Shown here: positions 7,779 through 17,553 of the stretch, in pieces
Layout of the letters: each line of letters starts with the position of its first letter
How positions within the stretch are numbered: position 1 is the stretch's first letter
Origin: Burkholderia humptydooensis
GTDB taxonomy: Bacteria > Pseudomonadota > Gammaproteobacteria > Burkholderiales > Burkholderiaceae
Assembly: GCF_001513745.1 (NCBI RefSeq)
Contig: NZ_CP013380.1
Location: 2,046,001 to 2,110,000 of the forward strand
Direction: 5' to 3'
Length of the DNA stretch: 64,000 nucleotides
Position numbers and translations under genes: made by a program
Notes under the pieces: generated by a model
Told to the model about the DNA's origin: nothing
Database searches by the model: none
What the model saw: the letters and a program-made list of their open reading frames with translations, nothing else

Positions 7779-10019
7779 ATGAACCAGAATCCTCCGTACC
7801 TTTCTGAAGTCGAGCCCCAGGACGATGAGATCAATCTCGTGCGGTACCTGGATGTGCTTCTCTCCAATCTGTGGCTGATCGCGGCCATTACCGCTGTCGT
7901 GACGGCGCTTGGAATTGCCTATGCGCTGATGGCACGCCCCATCTACCAGGCGGACATCCTCGTTCAGGTCGAGGACAGCCCCAATAACGCCAAGAGCTTG
8001 CTGAGCGATGTCTCCAACCTCTTCGACGTGAAGACCGAAGCCGGAGCCGAGATTGAGATCCTGCGCTCGCGCATGGTGGTCGGCAAAGCGGTTGACAACC
8101 TGAACCTGTATCTCGAGGCGACGCCCAGGTACTTCCCGCTGTTTGGGCGCTGGCTGGCCGCGAGGAACAAGTCGCTGTCAGAACCGGGCTTCCTGGGCTT
8201 TGGCGGTTATGTCTGGGGGAGTGAGGCCATCAGGGTTGCCTCGTTCGAAGTGCCGCAGGAACTGGAAGGGCAAGCATTCAAGCTGACGGCGTTGGGGGCG
8301 GACCGTTTCCGCATCGAACAGCCGAGCCTCGACAAGCCAATCGAAGGTCGTGCCGGAGAGGCGCTGAGCGTGGCGCAATCCGTTGGCACCATCAAGTTGG
8401 ATGTGGCGGAGCTCAAGGCCAAACCAGGGGCCGGTTTTGTCCTGGTTCGTCACTCCAGGCTCAAGACCCTGGAATCTCTGCAAGGCAGACTCAACATTGC
8501 CGAGCGCGGCAAGCAGAGCGGCATCATCAGCGCCTCGCTGGAGGGTGCTGATCCCAAGTTGACCGCCGCAGTTCTCAACGAGATCGGCGAGCAATATGTC
8601 GCGCAAAACGTCAAGCGCAAAGCGGCGGAAGCGGAAAAGTCGCTCACGTTCCTGGACGATTTGCTGCCACGGCTCAAGTATGAACTGGACCAGGCCGAAA
8701 GCCGCTACAACGCGGTGCGGAACAGGCGCGGCACCTTCGATCTGGGCGAGGAGGCGAAGGTTTACCTTGAAGAAAGCGTGGCCACGCAGGCAAAGCTGCT
8801 GGAACTGAAGCAGAAACGTGCGGAATTGCTGACGCGCTTTACATCCGCTCACCCGGGCGTTGCCGCAGTGGATCAACAGATTGCCGCGCTTGAATCCAGG
8901 ATCGCCGCGGTGAGCGGCAGGATCAAGAACCTGCCGGATCTGGAGCAGGACACCCTGCGCGTGATGCGAGACGTTAAGGTCGACAACGAGCTGTACGTGA
9001 ACCTGCTTAACAACATGCAGCAGCTCAGGTTGGTAAAGGCCGGCAAGGTGGGCAACGTGCGGCTCGTCGACAGCGCCCCGGTACCGGAGGAGCCCGTCAA
9101 GCCAAAACGGGCGATGGTTGTCGCCTTGGCGGCTTTCCTGGGGGCCGTACTGGGTGTGGTGGCTGCATTTGTGCGCAGCGCCCTCTTTGGCGGCATTACC
9201 GATCCACAAGACATCGAGCAGCACACCGGTCTTAGCGTGTATGCCACGGTACCGCTTTCGCGGGCCCAGGCAACCTTGGCCGAGAACATCAGGGCGCGCA
9301 AGCCGGGAACTCACCTTCTTGCCAGTCGCTATCCCAACGAACGCTCAATCGAGAGTCTGCGCAGCCTGCGTACCGCGTTGCAATTTGCGATGGTGGACGC
9401 CGGCAACAACCGTGTCCTGTTGACCGGCCCGACGCCAGGCGTTGGCAAGTCGTTTATTTCGGCCAACCTTGCTGCGCTGGTTGCCTCTGCCGACAAGCGC
9501 GTGCTGCTGGTGGATGCAGACATGCGCAAGGGTCATCTGAACGGGTACTTGGGCAAGGGGCGGGAACCAGGTCTTGCCGACGCGCTGACGGGCTCTATCG
9601 CGCTGGACAAGGTGATCCAGCGGGAAGTGTTTCCGGGCCTCGACCTGATCGCCGCGGGGACGCTGCCGCCCAATCCGGCCGAACTCCTGCTCAGCGAACG
9701 CGCGGGGCAATTGCTGGATTCGCTCAGCGAACGTTACGACCTGATGCTGATCGATACCCCGCCGGTGCTGGCCGTATCGGATACGGCCATCATCGCAGCG
9801 CGCTGCGGCGTGGTGTTCCTCGTGACCCGGTTTGGAGAGACCACCATCGGGGAAGTCGCGGAATCCGCCAGGCAGCTCCGGCATGCCAATGTGAATGTGA
9901 ACGGCGTGATCTTCAACGCGCTGGATCCGAACGGCTTCCGTTATGGCTACGGGTACAAGTACGGCCGCTATCGCTACGCATCCTACGGATATGCAGCGCA
10001 GGTCGGGGACAAGGGCTAG
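7779..10019 (+). CDS. wzc: Bacterial tyrosine kinase / polysaccharide co-polymerase Wzc
   Basis: Inner-membrane BY-kinase of 746 residues. An N-terminal Wzz-type domain with a membrane segment (about residues 32-52), a long periplasmic coiled coil and a second membrane segment (about 440-465) are followed by the kinase domain. That domain has Walker A (GPTPGVGKS, about 549), Walker A' (VLLVDADMRKG, about 575) and Walker B (LMLIDTPP, about 653). The tail has a cluster of about nine tyrosines (GYGYKYGRYRY), the autophosphorylation sites acted on by Wzb. It controls chain length and couples polymerisation to Wza. Start 7779 gives the family N-terminus (MNQNPP); an upstream in-frame start at 7722 would overlap wzb. 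Confidence 0.95.
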   Translation: MNQNPPYLSEVEPQDDEINLVRYLDVLLSNLWLIAAITAVVTALGIAYALMARPIYQADILVQVEDSPNNAKSLLSDVSNLFDVKTEAGAEIEILRSRMVVGKAVDNLNLYLEATPRYFPLFGRWLAARNKSLSEPGFLGFGGYVWGSEAIRVASFEVPQELEGQAFKLTALGADRFRIEQPSLDKPIEGRAGEALSVAQSVGTIKLDVAELKAKPGAGFVLVRHSRLKTLESLQGRLNIAERGKQSGIISASLEGADPKLTAAVLNEIGEQYVAQNVKRKAAEAEKSLTFLDDLLPRLKYELDQAESRYNAVRNRRGTFDLGEEAKVYLEESVATQAKLLELKQKRAELLTRFTSAHPGVAAVDQQIAALESRIAAVSGRIKNLPDLEQDTLRVMRDVKVDNELYVNLLNNMQQLRLVKAGKVGNVRLVDSAPVPEEPVKPKRAMVVALAAFLGAVLGVVAAFVRSALFGGITDPQDIEQHTGLSVYATVPLSRAQATLAENIRARKPGTHLLASRYPNERSIESLRSLRTALQFAMVDAGNNRVLLTGPTPGVGKSFISANLAALVASADKRVLLVDADMRKGHLNGYLGKGREPGLADALTGSIALDKVIQREVFPGLDLIAAGTLPPNPAELLLSERAGQLLDSLSERYDLMLIDTPPVLAVSDTAIIAARCGVVFLVTRFGETTIGEVAESARQLRHANVNVNGVIFNALDPNGFRYGYGYKYGRYRYASYGYAAQVGDKG

Positions 10020-10185
10020 CCCGGCGCGCTCCGGGCCGCGGGACGAGAAGAAGCGCCGGATGCAGCCCGCTTACAGGTGTTGAGCAGAGTGAGGAGTGCA
10101 ATTTCATTGAGAAGCCTGCACGGAAAATGGCCGCATCGAGTTTCTGCTGAGACCGGAAAGAGGATGAGAGGGGAGGTCTGACGAC

Positions 10186-11985
10186 ATGTGCGGCATAGCG
10201 GCAATTTACAGTTATCGTAGCGAAGGCCCCCTGGTATCGGCTGACGAGCTGGTCAAGATTCGGCAAGCCATGACCCTGCGTGGCCCGGATGGCGCAGGGC
10301 TGTGGGTATCGGAAGAGCGGAACATCGGGCTCGCCCATCGGCGGCTGGCTATCGTCGATCTCACCGAAAATGGCGCGCAACCCATGACCACCAAGGATGG
10401 CAGGCTGAGCGTCACTTTTAATGGTGAAATATACAATTATCGCGAGCTACGGGCTCGCCTGACGGAAAAAGGGCACGCATTTTTCTCCGACTCGGACACG
10501 GAGGTGCTGCTTCACGCATACCGCGAATACGGCCAGGATATGGTCGATCATTTGCGGGGCATGTTCGCCTTTGCCATTTGGGATCAAGAAATACGCGGCC
10601 TTTTTCTCGGCCGAGACCATTTCGGTATCAAACCCCTTTATTACCACGACGACGGTAAATCGATCCGCGTCGCGTCGCAGGTCAAGGCGCTACTGGCGGG
10701 GGGAGCCATTCAACCCGATCCGGAACCGGCCGGGCTGGTCGGCTTCTATTTGTGGGGCTGCGTGCCCGAGCCTTACACCCTTTATCACAAGCTCTTCGCT
10801 CTGCCTGCCGGTCACACGCTATGGGTGGACCAGGACGGGCCGCGCGCTCCGAAGCGGTACTTCGACCTCGCCGAGACGTTGGGAACAGCCGCCTCACAGC
10901 AAGCCCGCGCCCCCGTGGAGGAGGCCCTGCGAAACGCCGTGAAGGATAGCGTCAAACATCATTTGATTGCCGATGTGCCCGTGGGCGTATTTCTTTCTGC
11001 TGGTCTGGATTCTGCCACCTTGACTGCTTTGAGCGCCGAAGAAGTGACGCATATCCAGGCCATCACGCTGGGGTTCACCGAGTACAAAAATACTCTGGAT
11101 GACGAAACACCCTTGGCGGGGAAAATTGCAGCACATTACGCTTGCCGGCATCAAATCGCGCATATCGATCAGCGGGATTTTGCCGAAGATCTTCCGGCCA
11201 TCCTTCAGGCCATGGACCAGCCGAGCATCGACGGGATCAACACATACTTCGTCGCTCGAGCCGCGGCGCGCGCCGGACTCAAGGTGGCACTCTCGGGCGT
11301 AGGCGGAGACGAATTGCTCGGCGGCTACCCGAGTTTCCGCCATGTGCCTCAACTGGTTCGCCGCGTCCGGCCCATTGCCCGCCCACCCGGCATAGGCAAA
11401 GTCTTCCGCTGGGTGTCCGCGCCCATTCTCAAGCACACGACTTCGCCAAAATTTGCCAGCCTCTTCGAATATGGCGGCAGCTATGGCGGCGCCTATCTGC
11501 TGCGCCGGGGTCTATTTATGCCCTGGGAATTGCCGCAATTTCTCGGCAGCAAGCTTGTCCGCGAGGGTTGGGCAAAGCTGAGGCCAATCGCGCGTATGGA
11601 CGAGTGGGTGTCAAGTGTCAAAGTCCCTCATGCCAAGGTGACAGCGCTGGAAACGGCCTTTTATATGCGCAACATGCTGCTGCGGGATTCTGATTGGGCA
11701 GGTATGGCCCATTCCCTGGAGATTCGGACTCCCCTGGTGGACATCGCCCTGTTTCGCACGATGGCGCCTTACTTGTGCGGCACTGGTGCGCCTCCTTCAA
11801 AGCGGCAACTTGCGCAGTGCGCGCGAATCGCGCTGCCGGACGCGGTGCTCAATCGTCCCAAGACAGGTTTTTGCATCCCGGTGGCGCAATGGCTGAACAC
11901 TCAGGGGACATCGAAACAACAACGTGGCTTGCGAGGGTGGGCGACTCGCGTGATGGACGACTTCACGTTGCATGGCAGCGCGTGA
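10186..11985 (+). CDS. Asparagine synthetase-like glutamine amidotransferase (AsnB family)
   Basis: Protein of 599 residues. An N-terminal Ntn-type glutaminase domain begins with the catalytic Cys2 (MCGIAAIYS) and includes RGPDGAG and FNGEIYNYRELR. The C-terminal synthetase domain has the pyrophosphate-binding loop (FLSAGLDSATLTAL near residue 268, with Ala in place of the usual Gly) and SGVGGDELLGGYP. AsnB-type proteins inside polysaccharide loci are often thought to amidate sugar acids or precursors rather than make free asparagine. Here it precedes a UDP-glucuronate-using enzyme gene, so uronamide formation is a plausible but unproven role. 166 bases separate it from wzc. Confidence 0.88.
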   Translation: MCGIAAIYSYRSEGPLVSADELVKIRQAMTLRGPDGAGLWVSEERNIGLAHRRLAIVDLTENGAQPMTTKDGRLSVTFNGEIYNYRELRARLTEKGHAFFSDSDTEVLLHAYREYGQDMVDHLRGMFAFAIWDQEIRGLFLGRDHFGIKPLYYHDDGKSIRVASQVKALLAGGAIQPDPEPAGLVGFYLWGCVPEPYTLYHKLFALPAGHTLWVDQDGPRAPKRYFDLAETLGTAASQQARAPVEEALRNAVKDSVKHHLIADVPVGVFLSAGLDSATLTALSAEEVTHIQAITLGFTEYKNTLDDETPLAGKIAAHYACRHQIAHIDQRDFAEDLPAILQAMDQPSIDGINTYFVARAAARAGLKVALSGVGGDELLGGYPSFRHVPQLVRRVRPIARPPGIGKVFRWVSAPILKHTTSPKFASLFEYGGSYGGAYLLRRGLFMPWELPQFLGSKLVREGWAKLRPIARMDEWVSSVKVPHAKVTALETAFYMRNMLLRDSDWAGMAHSLEIRTPLVDIALFRTMAPYLCGTGAPPSKRQLAQCARIALPDAVLNRPKTGFCIPVAQWLNTQGTSKQQRGLRGWATRVMDDFTLHGSA

Positions 11986-12048
11986 AGGCGCGGTCGGGGG
12001 TGTTCGGCGTCACTCTCTGTACGGCATCAATCGAAGCAGGAGAAAGAA

Positions 12049-13011
12049 GTGGATAACGGGCGTAGAAAACGGATCCTGGTCACCGGCGGAGCGGGCTTTC
12101 TTGGATCGCACCTCTGTGAACGGCTGTTGTCGGATGGCCATGAGGTACTTTGCGTCGACAACTTTTATACCGGCACCAAGGACAACGTTGCCCATCTCCT
12201 GGCCAATCCTTATTTCGAGATCATGCGCCACGATGTCACATTCTCGCTCTACGTCGAAGTAGACGAAATCTACAACCTGGCGTGCCCTGCGTCGCCTATC
12301 CACTATCAATTCGATCCCGTGCAGACCACCAAGACGAGCGTGCACGGGGCCATCAACATGCTTGGACTCGCCAAGCGGGTCAAAGCCAAGATATTTCAGG
12401 CGTCCACCAGTGAAGTCTATGGAGACCCCGAGGTTCATCCTCAGCGCGAGGAGTATTGGGGAAACGTCAATGCGATCGGCTTCCGATCCTGTTACGACGA
12501 AGGCAAGCGTTGTGCAGAAACCCTCTTCTTCGATTACCACCGGCAGCATAATCTGCGTATCAAGGTCGCGCGCATTTTCAATACCTATGGTCCGCGCATG
12601 CACCCGTCGGATGGCCGCGTGGTGTCCAATTTCATCGTCCAGGCGTTGAAGAACGAGCCCATCACCCTATACGGCGATGGTACTCAGACACGATCGTTCT
12701 GCTACGTGAGCGATTTGATTGAAGCCTTTACGCGTTTCATGCAATGCCCGGATCAGGTCACAGGTCCCATGAACATGGGGAACCCGGAGGAGTTCACCAT
12801 CCGCACACTGGCGGAGACGGTGATCGAGCTGACGGGTTCCCGCTCAAGAATGACCTTCCTCCCGCTGCCCCCTGACGATCCGAAACAACGCAGGCCGGAT
12901 ATCACATTGGCGCGAGAGTTTCTGCACTGGACGCCGACAACGCCACTGGAGCATGGCCTCAAACTGACGATTGACTATTTCGATCGGTTGCTTGGTCACG
13001 GGCGAGGATGA
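12049..13011 (+). CDS. UDP-glucuronate decarboxylase (UDP-xylose synthase-like SDR)
   Basis: Extended short-chain dehydrogenase of 320 residues. It has the NAD-binding Rossmann motif [10 protein letters not shown] near residue 14 and the active-site pair in CYDEGKR (Tyr-x3-Lys, about residues 146-150). The stretches [16 protein letters not shown] and PASPIHYQ are typical of UDP-xylose synthase. This enzyme oxidatively decarboxylates UDP-glucuronate to UDP-xylose. The start is GTG at 12049, with AGGAGA about six bases upstream. It supplies a nucleotide sugar to the glycosyltransferases encoded after it, suggesting that the EPS contains xylose or a derivative. Confidence 0.9.
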   Translation: MDNGRRKRILVTGGAGFLGSHLCERLLSDGHEVLCVDNFYTGTKDNVAHLLANPYFEIMRHDVTFSLYVEVDEIYNLACPASPIHYQFDPVQTTKTSVHGAINMLGLAKRVKAKIFQASTSEVYGDPEVHPQREEYWGNVNAIGFRSCYDEGKRCAETLFFDYHRQHNLRIKVARIFNTYGPRMHPSDGRVVSNFIVQALKNEPITLYGDGTQTRSFCYVSDLIEAFTRFMQCPDQVTGPMNMGNPEEFTIRTLAETVIELTGSRSRMTFLPLPPDDPKQRRPDITLAREFLHWTPTTPLEHGLKLTIDYFDRLLGHGRG

Positions 13012-13014
13012 AAT

Positions 13015-14202
13015 ATGAGATTGCTCGTTGTGGGTTCCACTTACATTACTGCGGTTTCGCAAGAAAAGTTCGTGGCGATGAAGCGTCATGACCCGGGGCT
13101 GGAGCTGAAGATACTCACTCCCCGATCGCTTCCGCACGTCTTCAAGCGCTATACGCGCGAACTTGCATCAGGTCTCTCCAAAGACGATGTGGTCGACATT
13201 CGCGACTACTTCTGTCGCTCGCATATGTCCTACATGCTCGATCCACTGCACTTCGCCAGGGTGTTGCGGGAATTCCAGCCCGATCGCGTCCACATCGAGG
13301 AGGACCCCCACTCTGCCTCAGGGTTCGAGACTGTGCTTCTGACGCGATGCATTTGTCCGTCGGCCAAAATCAGCTTCTTTCTCTGGGACAACCTGGCCAG
13401 AGAGCCTCGCTTCCCACTCAACGTCATTAAATGGACACTCAACCGATATGCGCTGCGCAGCACCGAATTGGTGATCTGTGGAAACCGGGACGGTGAACGG
13501 CTATTGCGCGAGAAGAAGGGATACGCCGGGCGAGCCGCGGTGTTGCCTCAGGTGGGGCTCGATCCCGCTGGCTATACGGGGAAAAGCGACCGCCATATGA
13601 GGCGTGCGTTGAATATCCCAGAGAACGTGCCGCTGATCGGCTATGTGGGCCGCCTGATTCCTGAAAAAGGGATCATGCAATTGCTCGAGGCACTCCATCG
13701 CCTTCTGGAAATTCCCTGGCGCATTCTAATCGTGGGCGCGGGCGCGTTGGAGACGGACATCGTCGACAGGTGGAAGCCCGTCTTCGGGGAGCGTCTGGTG
13801 ATGCACAACGCTGTCCCGCACGCAGAAATGCCGGCCTATATGCGGGCCTTGGACATCCTTGTTCTGCCTTCGTATGCGACCCGGAGGTGGAAGGAGCAGT
13901 TTGGTCTCGTCCTGGCGCAAGCCATGCTGGCAGGGGTGCCTTGCGTGGGTTCGACATCCGGCGCCATTCCGGACGTCATTGGACCCGGCGGATTGGTGTT
14001 CCAGGAAAACAACGTTGACGATCTCACGACTGCGCTCAAACACCTTCTCACTGACGAAGACGCGAGGAGATCGTTGGGAGAGAGTGCCCAGGCGTTCGCG
14101 TTACAGCGCTATACCCATGCAGCCGTGGCGCGCGCTTATTTGAATCAATTCGATTGCATGGAAGGTCCCACAGCCGGCGAATTCATATCTGCTGCCGGAT
14201 AG
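13015..14202 (+). CDS. Glycosyltransferase family 4 (GT4)
   Basis: GT-B-fold glycosyltransferase of 395 residues. The C-terminal half has the group-1 hallmark IGYVGRLIPEKGIMQLLEAL (about residues 205-224) and the sugar-nucleotide region EQFGLVLAQAMLAGVPCVG, where the second acidic residue of the usual EX7E motif is Gln. Start 13015 lies three bases after the preceding stop, so translation is probably coupled. It is expected to add one sugar to the lipid-linked repeat unit on the cytoplasmic side. Donor and acceptor cannot be read from the sequence. Confidence 0.9.
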   Translation: MRLLVVGSTYITAVSQEKFVAMKRHDPGLELKILTPRSLPHVFKRYTRELASGLSKDDVVDIRDYFCRSHMSYMLDPLHFARVLREFQPDRVHIEEDPHSASGFETVLLTRCICPSAKISFFLWDNLAREPRFPLNVIKWTLNRYALRSTELVICGNRDGERLLREKKGYAGRAAVLPQVGLDPAGYTGKSDRHMRRALNIPENVPLIGYVGRLIPEKGIMQLLEALHRLLEIPWRILIVGAGALETDIVDRWKPVFGERLVMHNAVPHAEMPAYMRALDILVLPSYATRRWKEQFGLVLAQAMLAGVPCVGSTSGAIPDVIGPGGLVFQENNVDDLTTALKHLLTDEDARRSLGESAQAFALQRYTHAAVARAYLNQFDCMEGPTAGEFISAAG

Positions 14203-14259
14203 AGGAGATTCGGTTGAAATGGATGCTGATCTTGTGTATTCCGCGCATGGATCCGGGCT

Positions 14260-15342
14260 ATGAGAATATTCGCAGTCGTTCCCGAGGCATTTGGCGGGCA
14301 TGGCGGTATCGCCCGATACAACAGCGATTTGCTGCACGCGCTAGCCGCCATGCCCGATGTTGAGGAAATCGTCGTGGTGCCACGCGGCACGCCTTTTCCG
14401 GTTGAATCCGTTCCCGTCAAGATTACGTATCGATCCGCCGCTGTGGCGGGGAAATTCAAGTACGCCAAGGAAGCGTTCCTTGCGGCGAGAGGAGGCTTTG
14501 ACCTTGTCATCTGTGGGCACATCAACCTGCTGCCCCTGACTGCCGTGCTCAACTTCAAGATACGTGCCCCACTTGTATTGATGGTGTACGGCATCGACGT
14601 CTGGCGGCCTCACCGCTCCCGGTGGGCTCGTCAGTTGGTCAATCGGCTTGCCAAGGTGTGGTCGATCAGTGAGTTCACGCGTGACGCCATGCGGCAATGG
14701 ACGGCCATGGCCGTATCGAGGTTCACGATTCTGCCTAATGCCATTGACCTTTCCCGCTATGGGATGGTCCCCAAAAATCCCGCTCTGGCCAGACGGTACG
14801 AGGTTGAGGGAAGAAAAGTGATTCTCTTTCTCGCGCGTCTGGTGTCGTCCGAGCGCTACAAAGGGGTGGACGAGGTCCTTGAAGTCATGCCGAACCTGTT
14901 AAAGAAACTGCCCAGTCTTTTATTTCTCGTGGCTGGCGATGGCGATGATCGGACTCGCCTGCAACAGAAGGCTGAATCACTTGGCCTCAATGGCCATGTG
15001 ACTTTCACCGGCTTTGTGCCGGAATCCGAGAAGCGCGACCTTTTCGGATTGGCAGATCTCTTTGTCATGCCTGGTTATGGCGAAGGATTCGGCTTTGTTT
15101 TCCTGGAGGCGCTTGCTTGCGGCGTGCCTGTCGTGGCCAGCCGTCTCGATGGCAGCCGAGAAGCTGTCCGCAACGGGGAACTGGGCAGGCTGGTGGACCC
15201 GCGCAATCGCGTCGAACTCGAAACGGCGATTCTCTCTGGCATCAATGACCCTCGCAGCATCCCGCCGGGCCTCGGCTATTTCGCGTTCCCCGAATTTCAG
15301 CGGCGCCTTGCCGCTGCCGTCCGTGAGGTATCGGGTTCATGA
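14260..15342 (+). CDS. Glycosyltransferase family 4 (GT4)
   Basis: GT4-type enzyme of 360 residues. The N-terminal acceptor-side motif is GGHGGIARYNSDLL (about residues 12-25). The C-terminal donor side includes LFLARLVSSERYKGVDEVLE and an intact EX7E motif (EGFGFVFLE, about residues 275-283). It belongs to the EPS operon. The chosen ATG lacks a strong ribosome binding site, but the protein-like sequence starts there. The stop overlaps the start of the gmd-like remnant (ATGA). The sugar specificity is unknown. Confidence 0.9.
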   Translation: MRIFAVVPEAFGGHGGIARYNSDLLHALAAMPDVEEIVVVPRGTPFPVESVPVKITYRSAAVAGKFKYAKEAFLAARGGFDLVICGHINLLPLTAVLNFKIRAPLVLMVYGIDVWRPHRSRWARQLVNRLAKVWSISEFTRDAMRQWTAMAVSRFTILPNAIDLSRYGMVPKNPALARRYEVEGRKVILFLARLVSSERYKGVDEVLEVMPNLLKKLPSLLFLVAGDGDDRTRLQQKAESLGLNGHVTFTGFVPESEKRDLFGLADLFVMPGYGEGFGFVFLEALACGVPVVASRLDGSREAVRNGELGRLVDPRNRVELETAILSGINDPRSIPPGLGYFAFPEFQRRLAAAVREVSGS

Positions 15343-15545
15343 AACGCGCTCTGATTTGCGGTGTCTTTGGGCAACACGACGCCAATCTTGCGCGCTTCCT
15401 GCTGGATCGTGGATATGAGGTGTTCGGTACCTCGCGCGAAGCATCCACGAGTCATGACGGAAACTTGAAAAGCTTGGCAGCAGCGACCGAGTCTCCATCA
15501 TGTCGACGCGTGTTGACGGCACAAGCAAGTCTTGAGCACGAGTGA
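15339..15545 (+). pseudogene. Truncated GDP-mannose 4,6-dehydratase remnant (gmd-like)
   Basis: The first 35 codons read as the N-terminus of a Gmd/Rmd-type dehydratase (MKRALICGVFGQHD, then FLLDRGYEVFGTSR), with the Rossmann glycine loop already decayed (GQHD instead of GQDG). The frame then drifts. A neighbouring frame continues with KLGSSDRVSIMS, which fits the family, showing a frameshift at about 15470-15480. Everything after about residue 65 of a protein normally 320-370 residues long is missing. The ATGA overlap with the preceding gene shows it was once part of the operon. Confidence 0.75.
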
Positions 15546-15565
15546 TTTTCGGAAGGATCGTATCC

Positions 15566-16327
15566 ATGAATGATGATTCTCTCGTTTCTCAATCAAGCTA
15601 TCGCACCCGCATCTATGCGCATTACGCATCCGTCTTTCAGGACGCCAACGCAACTTTCGATGCTGATGCAGCATGGCGATGGGGGCGCGGCTACCGCCAC
15701 TACTTGCGCGGCTGGTTGCCGGATAGCCAGGAAGCCCGCGTTCTTGATATGGCCTGCGGCGGCGGCAAATTGCTGTATTTCTTCAAACGGATGGGTTATC
15801 GCAAAGTCTGCGGCGTGGATACCAGTCCGGAGCAGGTCCGACTTTCCCGACAGGTGACCGCCGATGTGATGCAAGAAGACGTGCTGGATTTCCTGGAAGA
15901 TCGTCCGCAAAGCTACGATCTTGTCACTGGCCTCGACATCGTCGAGCACCTGCATAAGCCCGAGGTGTTGCGCTTGCTCGATACCTGTCATGCGGCCTTG
16001 AAGCCCGGTGGCCGGCTTGTGCTTCAGACACCCAATGCCGATAGTCCCTGGGGGGCGAGCTCTCGTTATGGCGACTTTACCCATGAGTTGGGCTTTAATC
16101 CGAATTCACTTTCCAGATTGCTTGCCCTTTCTGGTTTTTGCAACATTGAGGTCAGGGAAACCGGCCCCATTCTGATCGGCCACGGCGTCCTATCTTCGGT
16201 GCGGTATTTCATTTGGCAGGCAATACGTGCTGCTCTGATACTCTGGAACTTGGCGGAAACGGGTGACGCGGGTAGTGGTGTATTCACGCGTGTCTTTTTG
16301 ATTTCGGCGAAGAGGGCGAGCAAGTGA
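15566..16327 (+). CDS. Class I SAM-dependent methyltransferase
   Basis: Predicted methyltransferase of 253 residues. The SAM-binding motif I is VLDMACGGGKLLYFF (about residues 61-75), with the acidic ribose-binding residue in CGVDTSPEQV. A later motif is LKPGGRLVLQTPNAD. The first ATG with a GGAAGGA ribosome binding site is 15566. It probably methylates a sugar of the repeat unit or a precursor; the target is not identifiable. The stop overlaps the GTG start of the next glycosyltransferase gene. Confidence 0.88.
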   Translation: MNDDSLVSQSSYRTRIYAHYASVFQDANATFDADAAWRWGRGYRHYLRGWLPDSQEARVLDMACGGGKLLYFFKRMGYRKVCGVDTSPEQVRLSRQVTADVMQEDVLDFLEDRPQSYDLVTGLDIVEHLHKPEVLRLLDTCHAALKPGGRLVLQTPNADSPWGASSRYGDFTHELGFNPNSLSRLLALSGFCNIEVRETGPILIGHGVLSSVRYFIWQAIRAALILWNLAETGDAGSGVFTRVFLISAKRASK

Positions 16328-17508
16328 AGGTAAATTTTGCCGTATGTGGCCGCTTTCACTACCACAAGTACGTGAAATATCTCGGCGAATTTGGGCTGCC
16401 TCAAAGATTTTATTACTCGCATAGATTCGGCGCAAACCATGATATCGATAGGTATTATGGAAGGAATATGTGGCTAAAGGAATATTTGCTTGCTGCGCAC
16501 TCGAAAGTGCTCGGTGGGCATTTGCTTGACTTGTCGTTGCCCGTGTATCACAAGATATGGGAGTCAGCGGTTCTGAGAGATTGGACGAGAGCGGACCTTA
16601 GTCACGTGTTGCTACATGGCGCCGCGCCCAGGCTGATCAAGCGCTGCCAAGCGGAGGGTACGTGCGTGGTTGGTGAGGCTGTATGTGGGCACCCGGATGT
16701 CGTTAATCGCATTCTTGCTCCGGAGTACGAGCGATTGAACATGCAATATCGACGCTTCGACAAGATCTGGGAATACATGAGGCAGGAATACACTCTTTGT
16801 ACCCACATTCTGGTTCCCTCGAATTGGGTCGCCAAGTCCCTTGTCGAGTTCGGCATTCATCCGGAAAAACTGATCAAGCTACCTTATCCGTCAGGTACGG
16901 ACAAAAAACAAAAAGGGAATAGGGCCGCGAAAGGAAAAGGTCGCACTATTCGGGTGCTTTGCGTTGCTGGTCTTAGTGTTATAAAAGGCCAGCACTACCT
17001 ATTGGAAGCCGTTGCGCATCTTAATAGGCGAAATGCGAGAGTCAAATTTGAAGTCACCTTGGTCGGCGCTTCCGGCAAGGATTATCTTGTTCGATTGTCG
17101 AGGATCGGTGTGCCGTTTGAGCACATTGAACACATCCCAAATGCGAACATGATCGACTTCATGAGCGGCTTTGATGTGTTCGCCCTGCCAAGCCTGGCGG
17201 ATGGGTTTGCGGTAGCCGTCAGTGAGGCCCTTCAGGCGGGGATTCCGGCCGTGACCACGCAAAACAACGGCGCGGCGGATGCGATTGTGGAGGGGGAAAA
17301 CGGTTATGTTGTGCCAGCCCAAGACCATCTCGCTCTCGCCAACGCTATCGCGGCTGCTGTTGATGTGACACCTGATCCCGGTTTCGTTGCGCCCGATCAG
17401 GTTCTTGACTGGCAAACATACGCTGCAAGACTGGCCCAGATTTACGGCCATGCCGTAGGGCAAGCCGATGGCCTCGGTTCCGACATCGTTACCCACTCGG
17501 CAATTTGA
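16324..17508 (+). CDS. Glycosyltransferase (GT4-like, distant)
   Basis: Glycosyltransferase of 394 residues with a GTG start overlapping the preceding stop. The C-terminal domain shows CVAGLSVIKGQHYLLEAV and LPSLADGFAVAVSEALQAGIPAV, where the usual EX7E appears as D-x7-E. The N-terminal half has few database-style hallmarks and is rich in aromatic and basic residues. From here on, codon use is less GC-rich than in the flanking operons, consistent with acquired DNA. It should act on the lipid-linked EPS unit; specificity is unknown. Confidence 0.85.
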   Translation: MKVNFAVCGRFHYHKYVKYLGEFGLPQRFYYSHRFGANHDIDRYYGRNMWLKEYLLAAHSKVLGGHLLDLSLPVYHKIWESAVLRDWTRADLSHVLLHGAAPRLIKRCQAEGTCVVGEAVCGHPDVVNRILAPEYERLNMQYRRFDKIWEYMRQEYTLCTHILVPSNWVAKSLVEFGIHPEKLIKLPYPSGTDKKQKGNRAAKGKGRTIRVLCVAGLSVIKGQHYLLEAVAHLNRRNARVKFEVTLVGASGKDYLVRLSRIGVPFEHIEHIPNANMIDFMSGFDVFALPSLADGFAVAVSEALQAGIPAVTTQNNGAADAIVEGENGYVVPAQDHLALANAIAAAVDVTPDPGFVAPDQVLDWQTYAARLAQIYGHAVGQADGLGSDIVTHSAI

Positions 17509-17553
17509 AAGATGCACTCTTTAACACGGTAATAGCAAGCGATCGGGAAAGTC

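Noticed and set aside
8178..9314. 378-codon minus-strand frame opposite wzc
   Set aside because: Antisense to a gene with clear kinase motifs; no family features of its own.
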